Below are positions 35,833 to 45,961 of a DNA stretch of 64,000 bases, piece by piece; within the stretch, counting starts at the first letter, position 1; each line of letters starts with the position of its first letter. The DNA comes from Allobosea lathyri (GTDB lineage Bacteria > Pseudomonadota > Alphaproteobacteria > Rhizobiales > Beijerinckiaceae). The notes below the pieces were generated by a model. It was given only the letters and a program-made list of their open reading frames with translations. It made no database searches and was not told the DNA's origin. The translations under genes were made by a program, and so were the position numbers. The stretch lies in the NCBI RefSeq assembly GCF_900108245.1, contig NZ_FNUY01000001.1, forward strand, positions 496,001 to 560,000, written 5' to 3'.

Positions 35833-38348
35833 GCGATGCCCGTCATCCGCGAGCCTTCCGGGCCGCTGTTTTGAAGGAAGTAGCGGTCCGCAATCGCGCT
35901 CGACAGACCCATGAGCAATTGCTCGAACAGCAGGATGCTGGTGCGGTCGAGCCGGCTGGCTTCCGCGGTGCGGCATTCGGCGGCGAGCTTCAGGATCAGC
36001 CGGCGCGGGGCTTCCAGCATGCCGTCATCCGTTAGCGAGGGCAGGTCGGCGATTTCGGTGTCGAGCCGGTCGACCTGGAAGGCGACCGAGCGTGGATTGT
36101 AAGGGTCGAGCATGACGAGATCGAGAACGGGCTGCAGGCTTGGCACCAGCAGATAGCGCGAGCGATAGGTGATCTGGGAATCGGTCAGGTCGAGCAGGGC
36201 GTCGAGGCCGTCGCTGGACGCCGTCGTTTCGGCGAAATGCCGGGCGAAGCGGCAAGTGGCGACACCACGTTCCAGCCGCCGGCCGATATCGAGGAAACGC
36301 CAGCCCGGCCCGCGCACCATGTTCTCCTGGCTGAGGCCGGAGAAGGCGGCGAGCGATTTCAACGCCCTGTCGGCGATCTCATAGGCTTCGCCGGCGCTCG
36401 GCGGCTTTCCGCCCTCGCGCGTCAACTGGCGCTGCATGTCGCCAAACAGCCGCCAGGCATCGATCGAGAGCCTTTCGCGGATGACCGACGCGGTCCGCCG
36501 CGCCTCGCGCACTGTCGCGTTCGCCGAGCCGTACTGATCGAGGCTGTGCAACGCAGCGGAGGCTTGCGATGCCGGCGTCTGGCCGCGCCCGCCCGGCGAC
36601 GCGCCCCAGGCGACGAGGAGATTGGCGAGCCGCTTCAGCGTGTCGGCGCGTCCGGGCGCCGTATCGGCGTCGATCAGCCGGCCGAGCAGTGCACGGACGA
36701 GGCGCAGCGTCGCTTCAGTGCGTTCGAGATAGCGCCCGAGCCAGAACAGATTGTCGGCCGCGCGGCTGGGCAGCGTACCGGTGACGCGCCGGATGCTGAT
36801 GCGATCGGCCGTCGGCAGCAGCGTCACCTGCTCGACGGGGGCATCGGACGTCACCCAGACATCGCTGGAGCGCACACCGCTGCGCATGCTGACGGCGCGG
36901 GCGTCGGGTTCGTCGGAGATGCGGCAGAAGCCGCCGGGCATGACCTTCCAGCCATCCGGAGTGGCCGCCGCGAAGACGCGCAGGGTCACGGGGTGAGGGT
37001 GCAGCCGTCCGTTCTGGAAGACCGGCATGGTCGAGAGCCGCACGATCTCCTGCCCGACATAATCCATGCCGCGTGCCTTGATCCGCGCGCGCAGGGCCTC
37101 GCGCTCGGCATGGGGCAGTTCGCCTGCGAGGATCGGGCCGCTCTCCAGCCCATCGCCCATGCTGCGGAAGGCGGGGGCGATGCTCATCTCGTCGAGCCTG
37201 TCGAGCACGATGGCGCGTTCGCGGTGCTGGCCGCACCACCAGGTCGCGACATTGGGCAGGATCAGCTCCTCGTCCAGCATCTGCTCGGCCAGCGCAGGTA
37301 GGAAACCCATCAGCGCACGCGATTCGACGACGCCTGAGCCAAGCCCGTTGGCGATATGGACATTGCCCTGCCGCACGGCCTGGACGAGGCCGGCGACGCC
37401 CAGCGCCGAGGCCGCATTCAGCTCCAGCGGGTCGGAAAAATCTCCGTCGATACGCCGCCAGATCACATCGGCGCGCTTAAGCCCGCCGATGGTGCGGACA
37501 TGCACGCGGCCCTCGCGCATCACGAGGTCGCCGCCTTCGACGAGCAGGAAGCCGAGATAGCGCGCGAGATAGGTCTGCTCGAAATAGCTCTCGTTGAGCG
37601 GGCCGGGCGTCAGAAGGCAAATACGCGGCTCGACCCGCTTCGAACGCGAGACGAGGCCGGCGCGCAACCCCTGGAAGAACGAGGCGAGCCGCTCGATGTT
37701 CATGCTGCGGAACATGTCGGGGAAGGCGCGCGCCAAAGCGAGCCGGTTCTCCAGCGCATAGCCTGCACCCGAAGGCGCCTGCGTGCGGTCGCCCAGCACC
37801 CACCAGCGCCCGTCGGGGCCGCGGCCGAGATCGGCGGCATAGAGCTGCAGCGCGCCGGCTCCGGGTGCGCCTTGCAGGGGGCGCAGATAGTCGGGGCTGC
37901 CGGTCACGATCGCAGCCGGCAGCATGCCATTGGCGATCATCTTCGCAGGGCCGTAGATGTCGTCCAGCAGGGTGGAAAGCAATTGCGCGCGCTGCGCCAC
38001 GCCGGCCGCGATGGTCTCCCATTCGGCGCCGGGGATGACGAGCGGCACATGGCTCAACGGCCAGGCACGCTCGCCGGCTGTCGGATCGCGCTCGTCGATA
38101 TCGCCGTGGACACGATAGGACACGCCGGTGTCGTGAACGTGCCGGTCGGCAAGGCCGAAGCGCTGGTTCAGCTCGTCTGTCGAGAGCGCACACCACTCCG
38201 CAAGGAACGGCTCCCAATGCGGGCGCACGGCGCCGTCAGGACCGATGAACTCGTCATGCGTACCCGGCAGTGGCCGATACCCGGCCAGCAGCGCGTTGCG
38301 CCGCTCCGCTCTGGTGCGTGTCGACGGGGTTCGGCCCTGCAACGCCAT
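35829..38348 (-). CDS. Fused circularly permuted ATP-grasp and alpha-E domain protein
   Basis: An 839-residue two-part protein. Residues about 20-500 are a circularly permuted ATP-grasp ligase (DUF404/DUF407), with DDIYGPAKMIANGMLPA, YALENRLALARAFPDMF, LTPGPLNESYFEQTYLARYL and HPVTLRVFAAATPDGWKVMP. Residues about 515-830 are an all-helical alpha-E domain (DUF403), starting LPSRAADNLFWLGRYLERTE. In many bacteria these are two genes; here they are fused. Comparative genomics proposes amide-bond formation between amino acids or onto a protein. It begins nine bases after the 38358 gene and overlaps the next by four. Confidence 0.88.
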   Translation of the reverse strand: MALQGRTPSTRTRAERRNALLAGYRPLPGTHDEFIGPDGAVRPHWEPFLAEWCALSTDELNQRFGLADRHVHDTGVSYRVHGDIDERDPTAGERAWPLSHVPLVIPGAEWETIAAGVAQRAQLLSTLLDDIYGPAKMIANGMLPAAIVTGSPDYLRPLQGAPGAGALQLYAADLGRGPDGRWWVLGDRTQAPSGAGYALENRLALARAFPDMFRSMNIERLASFFQGLRAGLVSRSKRVEPRICLLTPGPLNESYFEQTYLARYLGFLLVEGGDLVMREGRVHVRTIGGLKRADVIWRRIDGDFSDPLELNAASALGVAGLVQAVRQGNVHIANGLGSGVVESRALMGFLPALAEQMLDEELILPNVATWWCGQHRERAIVLDRLDEMSIAPAFRSMGDGLESGPILAGELPHAEREALRARIKARGMDYVGQEIVRLSTMPVFQNGRLHPHPVTLRVFAAATPDGWKVMPGGFCRISDEPDARAVSMRSGVRSSDVWVTSDAPVEQVTLLPTADRISIRRVTGTLPSRAADNLFWLGRYLERTEATLRLVRALLGRLIDADTAPGRADTLKRLANLLVAWGASPGGRGQTPASQASAALHSLDQYGSANATVREARRTASVIRERLSIDAWRLFGDMQRQLTREGGKPPSAGEAYEIADRALKSLAAFSGLSQENMVRGPGWRFLDIGRRLERGVATCRFARHFAETTASSDGLDALLDLTDSQITYRSRYLLVPSLQPVLDLVMLDPYNPRSVAFQVDRLDTEIADLPSLTDDGMLEAPRRLILKLAAECRTAEASRLDRTSILLFEQLLMGLSSAIADRYFLQNSGPEGSRMTGIA

Positions 38349-38357
38349 GCTGACGAT

Positions 38358-41300
38358 CTAGACTCCTGGTGGGCGGCGCAAATCCAGCGTGAGCGGAAAT
38401 TCGGCGCTGCGCTCTTCAGGCGGAATCGCCAGCGCGCCGGGACTATGACCGATCGCCTCGAAACGTGCGAGCCGGCGGGCCTCCGCTTCATAGGAATTCA
38501 CGGGAGGAGTCTCATAATTGCGCCCTCCTGGATGCGCGACATGGTAGACGCAGCCGCCCAGCGACCGCCCGACCCATGTATCGACGATGTCGAAGGTCAG
38601 CGGCGCATGCACCGGAATCGTCGGATGCAGGCCGGATGCCGGCTGCCAGGCCTTGAAGCGCAGGCCCGCGATGCTTTCCCCGGAAGTACCCGCCGCTGTC
38701 ATGGGCAGCCGCCGGCCGTTGCAGGTGATCAGGTGGCGGCCGGGCACCAGCCCTTTCGCCTTGACCTGGAGACGCTCGACCGAGCTGTCGACATAGCGCA
38801 CCGTGCCGCCTATCGCCCCTTCCTCGCCCATCACATGCCAGGGTTCGAGCGCCTGCCGGATTTCGATCTCGACGCCGCCATGCTCCACCTTGCCGAAGAA
38901 GGGGAAGCGGAATTCCGCCTGCGCCTCGAACCAGACGGGATCGAAGGCATAGCCGGCGCGCCCGAGATCCGCGAGCACGTCCTTGAAGTCCTGCCAGACC
39001 ATCTCCGGCAGCATGAAGCGGTCGTGCAGGGTCGTGCCCCAACGCACCAGATTGCCGGCCTGAGGCTCGCGCCAGAACCACGACACCAGCGCCCGGATGA
39101 GCAATTGCTGCGCCAGCGACATCCGCGAATCCGGCGGCATTTCGAAGGAGCGGAACTCGATCAGCCCGAGCCGGCCTGTCGGGCCATCAGGCGAATAGAG
39201 CTTGTCGATGCAGATCTCGGTGCGGTGGGTGTTGCCGGAGACGTCGACGAGAAGGTTGCGGAACAGCCGGTCGACCAGCCAGAGCGGGATCCTGGGGGCG
39301 CCCGGACCGGGCACTTGCGCCAGCGCGATCTCAAGTTCGTAGAGCTGGTCGAAGCGCGCCTCGTCGATGCGCGGCGCCTGGCTGGTCGGGCCGATGAACA
39401 GGCCAGAGAACAGAAAGGACAGCGACGGGTGCCGGTTCCAGTAGAGGATGATGCTCTTCAGCAGATCCGGCCGGCGCAGGAAGGGCGAATCGGGTGGTGT
39501 GACGCCGCCGAGCACGACATGGTTGCCGCCGCCCGTGCCGGTATGGCGGCCGTCGACCATGAACTTCTCGGCGCAGAGCCGCGACTGCCGCGCCTCCTCA
39601 TAGACCCCTTGCGTGATCGCGACGGCCTCGCGCCAGTTCTTGGCCGGGTGGATATTGACCTCGATCACGCCGGGGTCGGGCGTCACCTTGATCACGTTCA
39701 GGCGCGGATCGTGCGGCGGCGAATAGCCTTCGATATGAACGGGCAGGTTGAGGTCGCGCGCCACCGACTCGACGCTGGCGATCAGCTCGAGATAGTCCTC
39801 CAGCTTCTCGACCGGCGGCAGGAAGACACACAGGATATTGTCGCGGACTTCGAGGCTGATGGCGGTCCGCACATGCTCGCCGCCGATCTCCTGCTCGGTG
39901 CGATCCTGTGCGGTGCCGGCAGGTGTCTCGCCGGCGCGCGACATCTGCGTGGGATGGCTTGGCGGCTTTGCAACCGTTTCGCCCCCGAAGCCCTCATCCT
40001 GAGGAGCGGGCGCAGCCCGCGTATCGAAGGATGTTCCAGAAGGCGCGCTTCCGGTGCTAGCTGAAGCATCCTTCGAGACGCCGCTGCGCGGCTCCTCAGG
40101 ATGAGGGCTCGCGTTCTGAGCTGAAAAAGGCGGCAGCGGCCCGCGCGGCTCCATCGGGTCCTGCGGATGGATATGCGGGAATTCGTCCTTCGGCACGACC
40201 GGCAGCGAGCCCAGCGGCAGGCGATAACCCACCGGCGAATCGCCTGGAACCAGGAACAGTTTGCCGCGCCTGAGCGACCATTTCTCGGAGCGCCAGCGTC
40301 GGTCGCCAGCCTGGGACTGCCAGCGCTGTACCGGAATCACATAGCCGCGCGGCTTGCCCAGGCCCAGCTGGAACACCTGCGCCATCCGCGCGCGCTCCTC
40401 GGGATCGGCAAGGCGCGGGTCGAGCGGATCGACATTGTCGGGAAGCTGGGCCTCCTTCAGCAGCCAGTGGCCGGTGTCCTCATAGGCGGGCAGCACATAG
40501 TCCGCGCCGAGGCCGAGCTTGTCGGACAGGCCAGCGGCCAGAGCCTCGACGTCGCGGATCGAGGCCGCAGCTTCCAGTTCGCGGTCGCCGCCCGTCGCCG
40601 CGCCCGGCTCGCGCGCGATCAGCGCGGCATCGCGCCAGATCGGTTCGCCATCATCGCGCCAGTACAGCGCGAAGGCCCAGCGCGGCAGGCTCTCGCCGGG
40701 ATACCACTTGCCCTGGCCGTAATGCAGCATGCCGCCCGGTGCGAAGCGCTCGCGCAGCCGCCGGATCATCACATCCGCGCGCTGGCGCTTTGTCGGGCCG
40801 ACCGCGGCGATGTTCCATTCCTCGCCGGTCTGGTCGTCGATCGAAACGAAGGTCGGCTCGCCGCCCATGGTGAGGCGCACGTCCTGGGCCTTCAGGTCGG
40901 CCTCGACCTGTTCGCCGAGCCGGTCGAGGCGCTGCCAGGACTCGTCGGAGAAGGGCAGGGTGATGCGCGGCACCTCATGTACGCGCGCGACGCTCATCGA
41001 GAAGTCGAAAGTCGTCTCGGCAAAGCTCGCTATGCCGGAGACCGGCGCGGCCGAGCGGTAGTGCGGCGTCGCCGCCAGCGGCAGGTGGCCCTCGCCGGTC
41101 AGCAGGCCGGAGGTGGGGTCGAGCCCGATCCAGCCGGCGCCGGGGATGTAGACCTCCGCCCAGGCGTGCAGGTCGGTGAAGTCCTTGTCCGTGCCACGCG
41201 GACCCTCCAGCGGGTCGATATCCGCCTTCATCTGGATCAGATAGCCCGAGACGAATCGGGCCGCGAAACCCAGATGCCGCATGATCTGGACGAGCAGCCA

Positions 41301-41852
41301 GCTGGTGTCGCGGCAGGAGCCGGACTTGATCGCAAGCGTGTGCTCGGGCGCCTGCACACCTGGCTCCATGCGGATGCCATAGGCGATACCTTGGGCGAGC
41401 CGGGCATTCAGGTCGACGATGAAGTTGACCGTGTTGGTCGGCTCGCGCGGGATGGTCGCGAGATAGGCTTCCAGTAAAGGGCCCGGCGGCTCGGTGACGA
41501 GATAGGGCGCGAGTTCCGCGCGCAATTCCTCCGGATAGGCGAAGGGGAAGATTTCGGCATCGGTTTCGACGAAGAAGTCGAACGGGTTGATGATCGAGAG
41601 TTCGGTGACGAGGTCGACCTCGATGCGGAATTCATGCACCGGCTCAGGGAAGACGAAACGCGCCAGCCAGTTGCCGCTCGGGTCCTGCTGCCAGTTCACG
41701 AAATGCTCGGCCGGCGTGACTTTCAGCGAATAGCTGTTGATCGCGGCCCGGCAATGCGGCGCGGGCCTCAGGCGGATGATCTGCGGCCCCAGCGTGACCG
41801 GCCGGTCGTAGCGATAGTGGGTGACGTGATTGAGCGCGGCGATGATGGCCAA
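38358..41852 (-). CDS. Transglutaminase-DUF2126 protein with an in-frame repeat insertion
   Basis: A 1164-residue protein, the first gene of the transglutaminase/ATP-grasp operon. Residues 1-290 form a transglutaminase unit with Cys in [14 protein letters not shown], His in [12 protein letters not shown] and Asp in [10 protein letters not shown]. Residues about 320-1150 are DUF2126, with [15 protein letters not shown], a segment recalling peptide amidoligases ([14 protein letters not shown], then [11 protein letters not shown]), and a C-terminal beta region. Residues about 582-621 are encoded by a 117-base palindromic repeat (39991-40107) and include [16 protein letters not shown]; this linker is probably a disordered loop. 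Without it the length is normal for the family. Confidence 0.87.
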   Translation of the reverse strand: MAIIAALNHVTHYRYDRPVTLGPQIIRLRPAPHCRAAINSYSLKVTPAEHFVNWQQDPSGNWLARFVFPEPVHEFRIEVDLVTELSIINPFDFFVETDAEIFPFAYPEELRAELAPYLVTEPPGPLLEAYLATIPREPTNTVNFIVDLNARLAQGIAYGIRMEPGVQAPEHTLAIKSGSCRDTSWLLVQIMRHLGFAARFVSGYLIQMKADIDPLEGPRGTDKDFTDLHAWAEVYIPGAGWIGLDPTSGLLTGEGHLPLAATPHYRSAAPVSGIASFAETTFDFSMSVARVHEVPRITLPFSDESWQRLDRLGEQVEADLKAQDVRLTMGGEPTFVSIDDQTGEEWNIAAVGPTKRQRADVMIRRLRERFAPGGMLHYGQGKWYPGESLPRWAFALYWRDDGEPIWRDAALIAREPGAATGGDRELEAAASIRDVEALAAGLSDKLGLGADYVLPAYEDTGHWLLKEAQLPDNVDPLDPRLADPEERARMAQVFQLGLGKPRGYVIPVQRWQSQAGDRRWRSEKWSLRRGKLFLVPGDSPVGYRLPLGSLPVVPKDEFPHIHPQDPMEPRGPLPPFSAQNASPHPEEPRSGVSKDASASTGSAPSGTSFDTRAAPAPQDEGFGGETVAKPPSHPTQMSRAGETPAGTAQDRTEQEIGGEHVRTAISLEVRDNILCVFLPPVEKLEDYLELIASVESVARDLNLPVHIEGYSPPHDPRLNVIKVTPDPGVIEVNIHPAKNWREAVAITQGVYEEARQSRLCAEKFMVDGRHTGTGGGNHVVLGGVTPPDSPFLRRPDLLKSIILYWNRHPSLSFLFSGLFIGPTSQAPRIDEARFDQLYELEIALAQVPGPGAPRIPLWLVDRLFRNLLVDVSGNTHRTEICIDKLYSPDGPTGRLGLIEFRSFEMPPDSRMSLAQQLLIRALVSWFWREPQAGNLVRWGTTLHDRFMLPEMVWQDFKDVLADLGRAGYAFDPVWFEAQAEFRFPFFGKVEHGGVEIEIRQALEPWHVMGEEGAIGGTVRYVDSSVERLQVKAKGLVPGRHLITCNGRRLPMTAAGTSGESIAGLRFKAWQPASGLHPTIPVHAPLTFDIVDTWVGRSLGGCVYHVAHPGGRNYETPPVNSYEAEARRLARFEAIGHSPGALAIPPEERSAEFPLTLDLRRPPGV
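39991..40107. repeat. Palindromic repeat, type D, within a coding region
   Basis: CCCTCATCCTGAGGAGCGGG at one end and GCTCCTCAGGATGAGGG at the other, with inner TCGAAGGATGTTCC and GCATCCTTCGAGAC also pairing. Length 117 bases, exactly 39 codons, so the host gene stays open. The same unit, intergenic, is at 44925-45032. Confidence 0.85.
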
Positions 41853-42106
41853 GGGCAGGTCCCTGCTTTGTCGTCGCGAGGCGGAACGCCAGGCCGCTCC
41901 ACGTTAGCGACGCATAAGAGGCCCGCAAAGCTGCAACTTGCGCAAGGACACGCCGGCAAAACAGTCCGCTGCGTAAGAACTGTGCACTTTCGTCTCAGAG
42001 CCCCTTTAGGAGGCGTCCACCCGCTGGACATCCGCCATCGAGTGGTCCCACATTGCACCGAATGGCCGCCGTTGCGGCCTCAGACATAAAATGATGGGGA
42101 TTTTTC

Positions 42107-43696
42107 ATGCGTCACGTTGCGAAATTGATGGCGGTATCGGCTTTCACCGCGTTGATGGCGACGACGGCCTACGCCCAGACACCGAAGGACACGGTGGTCA
42201 TGGCCAAGCAGATCGACGACATCATCTCGCTCGATCCGGCCGAGGCTTTCGAGTTTTCCGGCGTCGAGGTCGTCACCAACCTCTACGACAAGCTGATGGG
42301 CGTCGATCTCGCCAAGAACAACGAACTGGTCAACGAGCTCGCCCAGAGCTGGACCGTAAGCCCCGACAACCTGACCTACACCTTCAAGCTCAGGCCCGGC
42401 GTCAAGTTCCACTCCGGCAATCCGCTCACGGCGTCGGACGTGGCCTACTCCTTCCAGCGCGCCGTCACGCTGAACAAGTCGCCGGGCTTCATCCTGGCCC
42501 AGTTCGGCTTCACCAAGGAGAATGTGACCGAGAAGGTGAAGGCGGTCGATGACGGGACCCTCGTCATCACGGTCTCCAAGCCCTTCGCCCCGACTTTCTT
42601 CCTGAACTGCCTGACATCGGGCGTCGCCAGCGTCGTCGATTCCAAGCTGGTCAAGGCGAACGAGAAGGATGGCGACTGGGGCAATGCCTGGCTCAAGCTG
42701 AACTCCGCCGGCTCCGGCGCCTACAAGGTTCGCGCCTACCGTCCCAACGAGCAATATGCGCTCGATGCCAACGAGAGCTGGTACAAGGGCGCGCCGAAGA
42801 ACAAGCGCATCGTCGTGCGCCATGTCGCGGAGCCCGCCTCGCAGCGCCTGCTGCTCGAGAAGGGCGATGTCGACATGGCCCGCAACCTGTCGAAGGACCA
42901 GCTTGCCGGCGTCAAGGGCAAGGCCGACATCTCGATCGTGCAGGGCGACAAGGGCTATATTCTCTATCTTGGCCTCAACCAGAAGAACCCGAACCTGGCC
43001 AAGCCCGAGGTGCGGGAAGCGCTGAAATGGCTGGTCGACTACGACTCCATCGAGCGCAACATCGTCGAGGGCACCTACAGGCAGCACCAGTCCTTCCTGC
43101 CGCAGGGCTTCCTCGGCGCGATCAGCGACAAGCCCTATAAATTCGATCCGGCCAAGGCCAAGGAACTGCTCGCCAAGGCCGGCCTGCCCAACGGCTTCTC
43201 CGTCACCATGGATACGCGCTCGGTCAATCCGATCACGGATATCGCCCAGGCGGTCCAGTCCAACTGGGCGCAGGCCGGCATCAAGCTGGAACTTATCCCC
43301 GGCGACGGCAAGCAGACGCTGACGAAGTATCGCGCCCGCACGCATGACATCTATATCGGCCAATGGGGCCCGGACTATCTCGACCCCCATACCAACGCCG
43401 AAACCTTCGCCATCAACGAGAACAATGGCGAGGACGCGAAGTCCAAGACGCTTGCCTGGCGCAACGCCTGGGACATTCCGGAGATGACCAAGGTTACGCA
43501 GGGTGCGGTTCTGGAGACCGATGCCGCCAAGCGCCGGGCGACCTATGAGGCGCTCCAGCGTGAGCACCAGAAGGTCTCGCCCTTCGTCATCATGTTCCAG
43601 CAGATCGAAGTCTCGGCCCAGCGCAAGGGCGTGAGCGGCTGGGTCATCGGGCCGAGCTCCGACACCAACTTCTACGCGCCGATCGTCAAGAACTGA
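42107..43696 (+). CDS. Oligopeptide-type ABC transporter substrate-binding protein (SBP_bac_5)
   Basis: A 529-residue periplasmic protein. Signal peptide 1-23 (cut after TTAYA). The family 5 binding-protein fold is shown by SLDPAEAFEFSGVEVVTNLY, LRPGVKFHSGNPLTASDVAYSF (as two shorter motifs, LRPGVKFHSG and LTASDVAYSF) and KPEVREALKWLVDYD. It could bind di- or oligopeptides, opines or similar. GGGGA precedes the ATG. It heads a five-gene operon and is followed by a terminator-like hairpin before the permeases. The 254 bases upstream hold no recognised operator. Confidence 0.9.
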   Translation: MRHVAKLMAVSAFTALMATTAYAQTPKDTVVMAKQIDDIISLDPAEAFEFSGVEVVTNLYDKLMGVDLAKNNELVNELAQSWTVSPDNLTYTFKLRPGVKFHSGNPLTASDVAYSFQRAVTLNKSPGFILAQFGFTKENVTEKVKAVDDGTLVITVSKPFAPTFFLNCLTSGVASVVDSKLVKANEKDGDWGNAWLKLNSAGSGAYKVRAYRPNEQYALDANESWYKGAPKNKRIVVRHVAEPASQRLLLEKGDVDMARNLSKDQLAGVKGKADISIVQGDKGYILYLGLNQKNPNLAKPEVREALKWLVDYDSIERNIVEGTYRQHQSFLPQGFLGAISDKPYKFDPAKAKELLAKAGLPNGFSVTMDTRSVNPITDIAQAVQSNWAQAGIKLELIPGDGKQTLTKYRARTHDIYIGQWGPDYLDPHTNAETFAINENNGEDAKSKTLAWRNAWDIPEMTKVTQGAVLETDAAKRRATYEALQREHQKVSPFVIMFQQIEVSAQRKGVSGWVIGPSSDTNFYAPIVKN

Positions 43697-43714
43697 CACC
43701 CCCGAGATGAGGAA

Positions 43715-43750
43715 CCCGCCACGGCCCTGAAAGGCCGCGGCGGGCTTTTT
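43715..43750 (+). terminator. Terminator-like hairpin after the binding-protein gene
   Basis: CCCGCCACGGCC-CTGAAA-GGCCGCGGCGGG (12-bp stem, one mismatch) followed by C and five T residues. Because permease genes of the same system continue in the same direction 88 bases later, it probably acts as a partial terminator. Confidence 0.85.
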
Positions 43751-43838
43751 GCTTTGAGATCTGGATTGTCATAGCCCTGCCGGCGGATTTCGGCAGGGCT
43801 AGACAGACTCAAGCGATCAACAAGAAACGGACCCGATC

Positions 43839-44903
43839 ATGACGAGCGTGGCGGAGACCTCCCCTCGAAAATCCTCCTATGGCGGAGCCGCGCGCCGCTG
43901 GAGCGCGATCGTCTGGCGCGAGCTGAGCACGGTCGCAATCACCATGTTCGGCCTGCTGCTGATCACGTTCCTGATCGCCCGCGTCGTCCCTATCGACCCT
44001 GTGCTCGCAATCGTCGGTGATAACGCCCGGCCGGATGTCTATGATGCCGCGCGCGCCGAACTCGGCCTCGACAAGCCGCTCTGGCAGCAATTCGCGATCT
44101 ATATCGGCAAGGTTTTCACCGGCGATCTCGGACGCTCGGTCCTGACGTCAAATACCGTGGTCGACGACATCAAGCGCGTCTTCCCCGCGACGCTGGAACT
44201 CGCGACGCTGGGCACGATCTTCGGCTGCGCGATCGGCATTCCGCTCGGTGTTCTGGCCGCGGTCTATCAGGGCCGCTGGCCCGACCAGATCGCTCGCGTC
44301 ATCGGCCTGTTCGGCTATTCGATCCCGATCTTCTGGATCGGCCTGATGGCGCTCCTGCTGTTTTACGCCAAGCTCGGCTGGGTCGCGGGGCCCGGACGCG
44401 TCGGTGTCGCCTTCCAGGATTTCGTCACCCCGATCACCGGCATCGTCGTCATCGATGCGGCGCTCGAGGGGGAGTGGGAGGCATTCTGGGATGCCTGGTC
44501 GCATCTCATCCTGCCGTCCTCGGTGCTGGCGCTGTTCAGCCTGGCCTATGTCAGCCGCATGGCGCGCAGCTTCATGATCACCGAACTGCAGCAGCAATAT
44601 GTGATCGCGGCGCGGGTGAAGGGCATGTCGGAGTTCCGCGTCATCTGGCGCCATGCCCTGCGCAACGCCTTCGTGCCGCTGATCACGGTGATCGCGCTGT
44701 CCTATGCGCATCTGCTGGAGGGCTCGGTTCTGACCGAGACGATCTTCGCCTGGCCGGGGCTCGGCCGCTACATCACCAATTCCCTGCTGAACGCCGACAT
44801 GAACGCCGTGCTCGGCGGCACGCTGGTGATCGGCGCGGTCTTCATCGGCGTCAACCTGCTGTCCGATATTCTCGGCCGCCTCGTCGACCCACGGACGCGA
44901 TAA
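43839..44903 (+). CDS. Oligopeptide-type ABC transporter permease (DppB-like)
   Basis: A 354-residue inner-membrane protein with six main helices and a 35-residue cytoplasmic N-terminal extension. DppB marks: RVVPIDPVLAIVGDNA, ELGLDKPLWQQFAIYIGK, GDLGRSV, and the coupling loop VIAARVKGMSEFRVIWRHAL. It pairs with the DppC-like permease at 45055. Confidence 0.9.
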   Translation: MTSVAETSPRKSSYGGAARRWSAIVWRELSTVAITMFGLLLITFLIARVVPIDPVLAIVGDNARPDVYDAARAELGLDKPLWQQFAIYIGKVFTGDLGRSVLTSNTVVDDIKRVFPATLELATLGTIFGCAIGIPLGVLAAVYQGRWPDQIARVIGLFGYSIPIFWIGLMALLLFYAKLGWVAGPGRVGVAFQDFVTPITGIVVIDAALEGEWEAFWDAWSHLILPSSVLALFSLAYVSRMARSFMITELQQQYVIAARVKGMSEFRVIWRHALRNAFVPLITVIALSYAHLLEGSVLTETIFAWPGLGRYITNSLLNADMNAVLGGTLVIGAVFIGVNLLSDILGRLVDPRTR

Positions 44904-44924
44904 TGATGATTGCGAAAACCTCAG

Positions 44925-45032
44925 CCCTCATCCTGAGGAGCCGCGCAGCGGCGTCTGGAACGATGGTTCAGCGGGCACCGGAAGCATCCTTCGAGACGCC
45001 GTTCCTCGCGGAACGGCTCCTCAGGATGAGGG
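44925..45032. repeat. Palindromic repeat, type D, intergenic
   Basis: CCCTCATCCTGAGGAGCCGC at the left and GGCTCCTCAGGATGAGGGCT at the right, with an inner pair around GCATCCTTCGAGACGCCG. Same family as the copy inside the DUF2126 gene (39991-40107). It separates two permease genes and ends about 22 bases before the apparent start of the second. Confidence 0.85.
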
Positions 45033-45054
45033 CTATCTACGTCATCGGCCAAGA

Positions 45055-45960
45055 GTGGGGGACAGTCCGCTGACAAACTGGACCGACTATCTCATCACGG
45101 ATTCGCCGAGCTCGCGCCGTCAGGCCCGCCTCGGCCAGTTCTACCGGCAATGGCTCGCCTTCAAGCGCAATCGGCTGGCCATGCTGGGGCTTGGCATCGT
45201 CGTTGCGCTCCTGCTGGTCGCCGCTTTCGCGCCGCTGATCGCCACGGCCGATCCCCTGGCGCAAAACCTGGACAAGCGCCTGCTGCCGCCATCGCTGGTC
45301 AACTTTTTCGGCACGGACTCGCTGGGCCGCGACATATTCAGCCGCATCGTCTTCGGCACGCGCGTCACCCTTGTCATCGTGATCCTCGTCGTGATCACGG
45401 TCGGGCCGGTCGGCCTGCTCATCGGGGCGGCCTCCGGTTATCTCGGCGGCTGGGTCGATCGGCTGCTGATGCGAATCACCGACGTCTTCCTCGCCTTTCC
45501 GCGTCTGGTGCTGGCGCTGGCTTTCGTGGCCGCACTCGGGCCCGGATTGGAGAACGCGGTCATCGCCATCGCGATCACCGCCTGGCCGCCCTATGCCCGC
45601 GTCGCCCGCGCCGAGACGCTGATCATTCGCCAGCAGGACTATATCGCAGCGGTGCGCCTGCAGGGCGCCTCGCAATGGCGCATCGTCTGGAAGCATGTCG
45701 TGCCGATGTGTCTGCCTTCGCTGATCGTGCGCACGACGCTCGACATGGCCGGCATTATCCTGACCGCAGCCGGTCTCGGCTTTCTCGGCCTCGGCGCGCA
45801 GCCGCCGATCCCGGAATGGGGCGCGATGATCTCGGCCGGCCGCGAGCAGATCTTCGACCAGTGGTGGGTCGCGACCTTCCCCGGCCTGGCGATCTGCATC
45901 GTCGCGCTCGGCTTCAACCTGCTCGGCGATGGCCTGCGCGACGTCATGGATGCGAGGTGA
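45055..45960 (+). CDS. Oligopeptide-type ABC transporter permease (DppC-like)
   Basis: A 301-residue permease. DppC marks: N-terminal RQWLAFKRNRLAMLGLGIV, GTDSLGRDIFSRIVFG, and the coupling loop YIAAVRLQGASQWRIVWKHV. Five or six membrane segments. The start is uncertain: GTG at 45055 is the only standard start near, but GGGGGA then sits inside the gene. A CTG at 45070, seven bases after that GGGGGA, gives LTNWTDYL and may be the real start. The type D repeat just upstream may have replaced the original leader. Confidence 0.87.
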   Translation: MGDSPLTNWTDYLITDSPSSRRQARLGQFYRQWLAFKRNRLAMLGLGIVVALLLVAAFAPLIATADPLAQNLDKRLLPPSLVNFFGTDSLGRDIFSRIVFGTRVTLVIVILVVITVGPVGLLIGAASGYLGGWVDRLLMRITDVFLAFPRLVLALAFVAALGPGLENAVIAIAITAWPPYARVARAETLIIRQQDYIAAVRLQGASQWRIVWKHVVPMCLPSLIVRTTLDMAGIILTAAGLGFLGLGAQPPIPEWGAMISAGREQIFDQWWVATFPGLAICIVALGFNLLGDGLRDVMDAR

Positions 45961-45961
45961 G

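Noticed and set aside
37356-40064. Long plus-strand open frame (902 codons) opposite the transglutaminase operon
   Set aside because: Shadow of two well-supported minus-strand genes; composition is typical of an antisense frame.
38358-41852. Reading the type D repeat in the DUF2126 gene as a sign of a pseudogene
   Set aside because: The repeat keeps the frame, catalytic and domain motifs are intact on both sides, and the downstream genes are tightly coupled.
41890-41915. GGAAC followed by CGTT upstream of the binding-protein gene at 42107
   Set aside because: Spacer is 14 bases, too short for an EcfG promoter (16-17).
42080-43699. Minus-strand open frame of 539 codons opposite the binding-protein gene; similar frames at 28535-30088, 47860-49347, 55846-57162 and 57398-59005
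   Set aside because: All lie opposite confidently identified genes and show no conserved motif.
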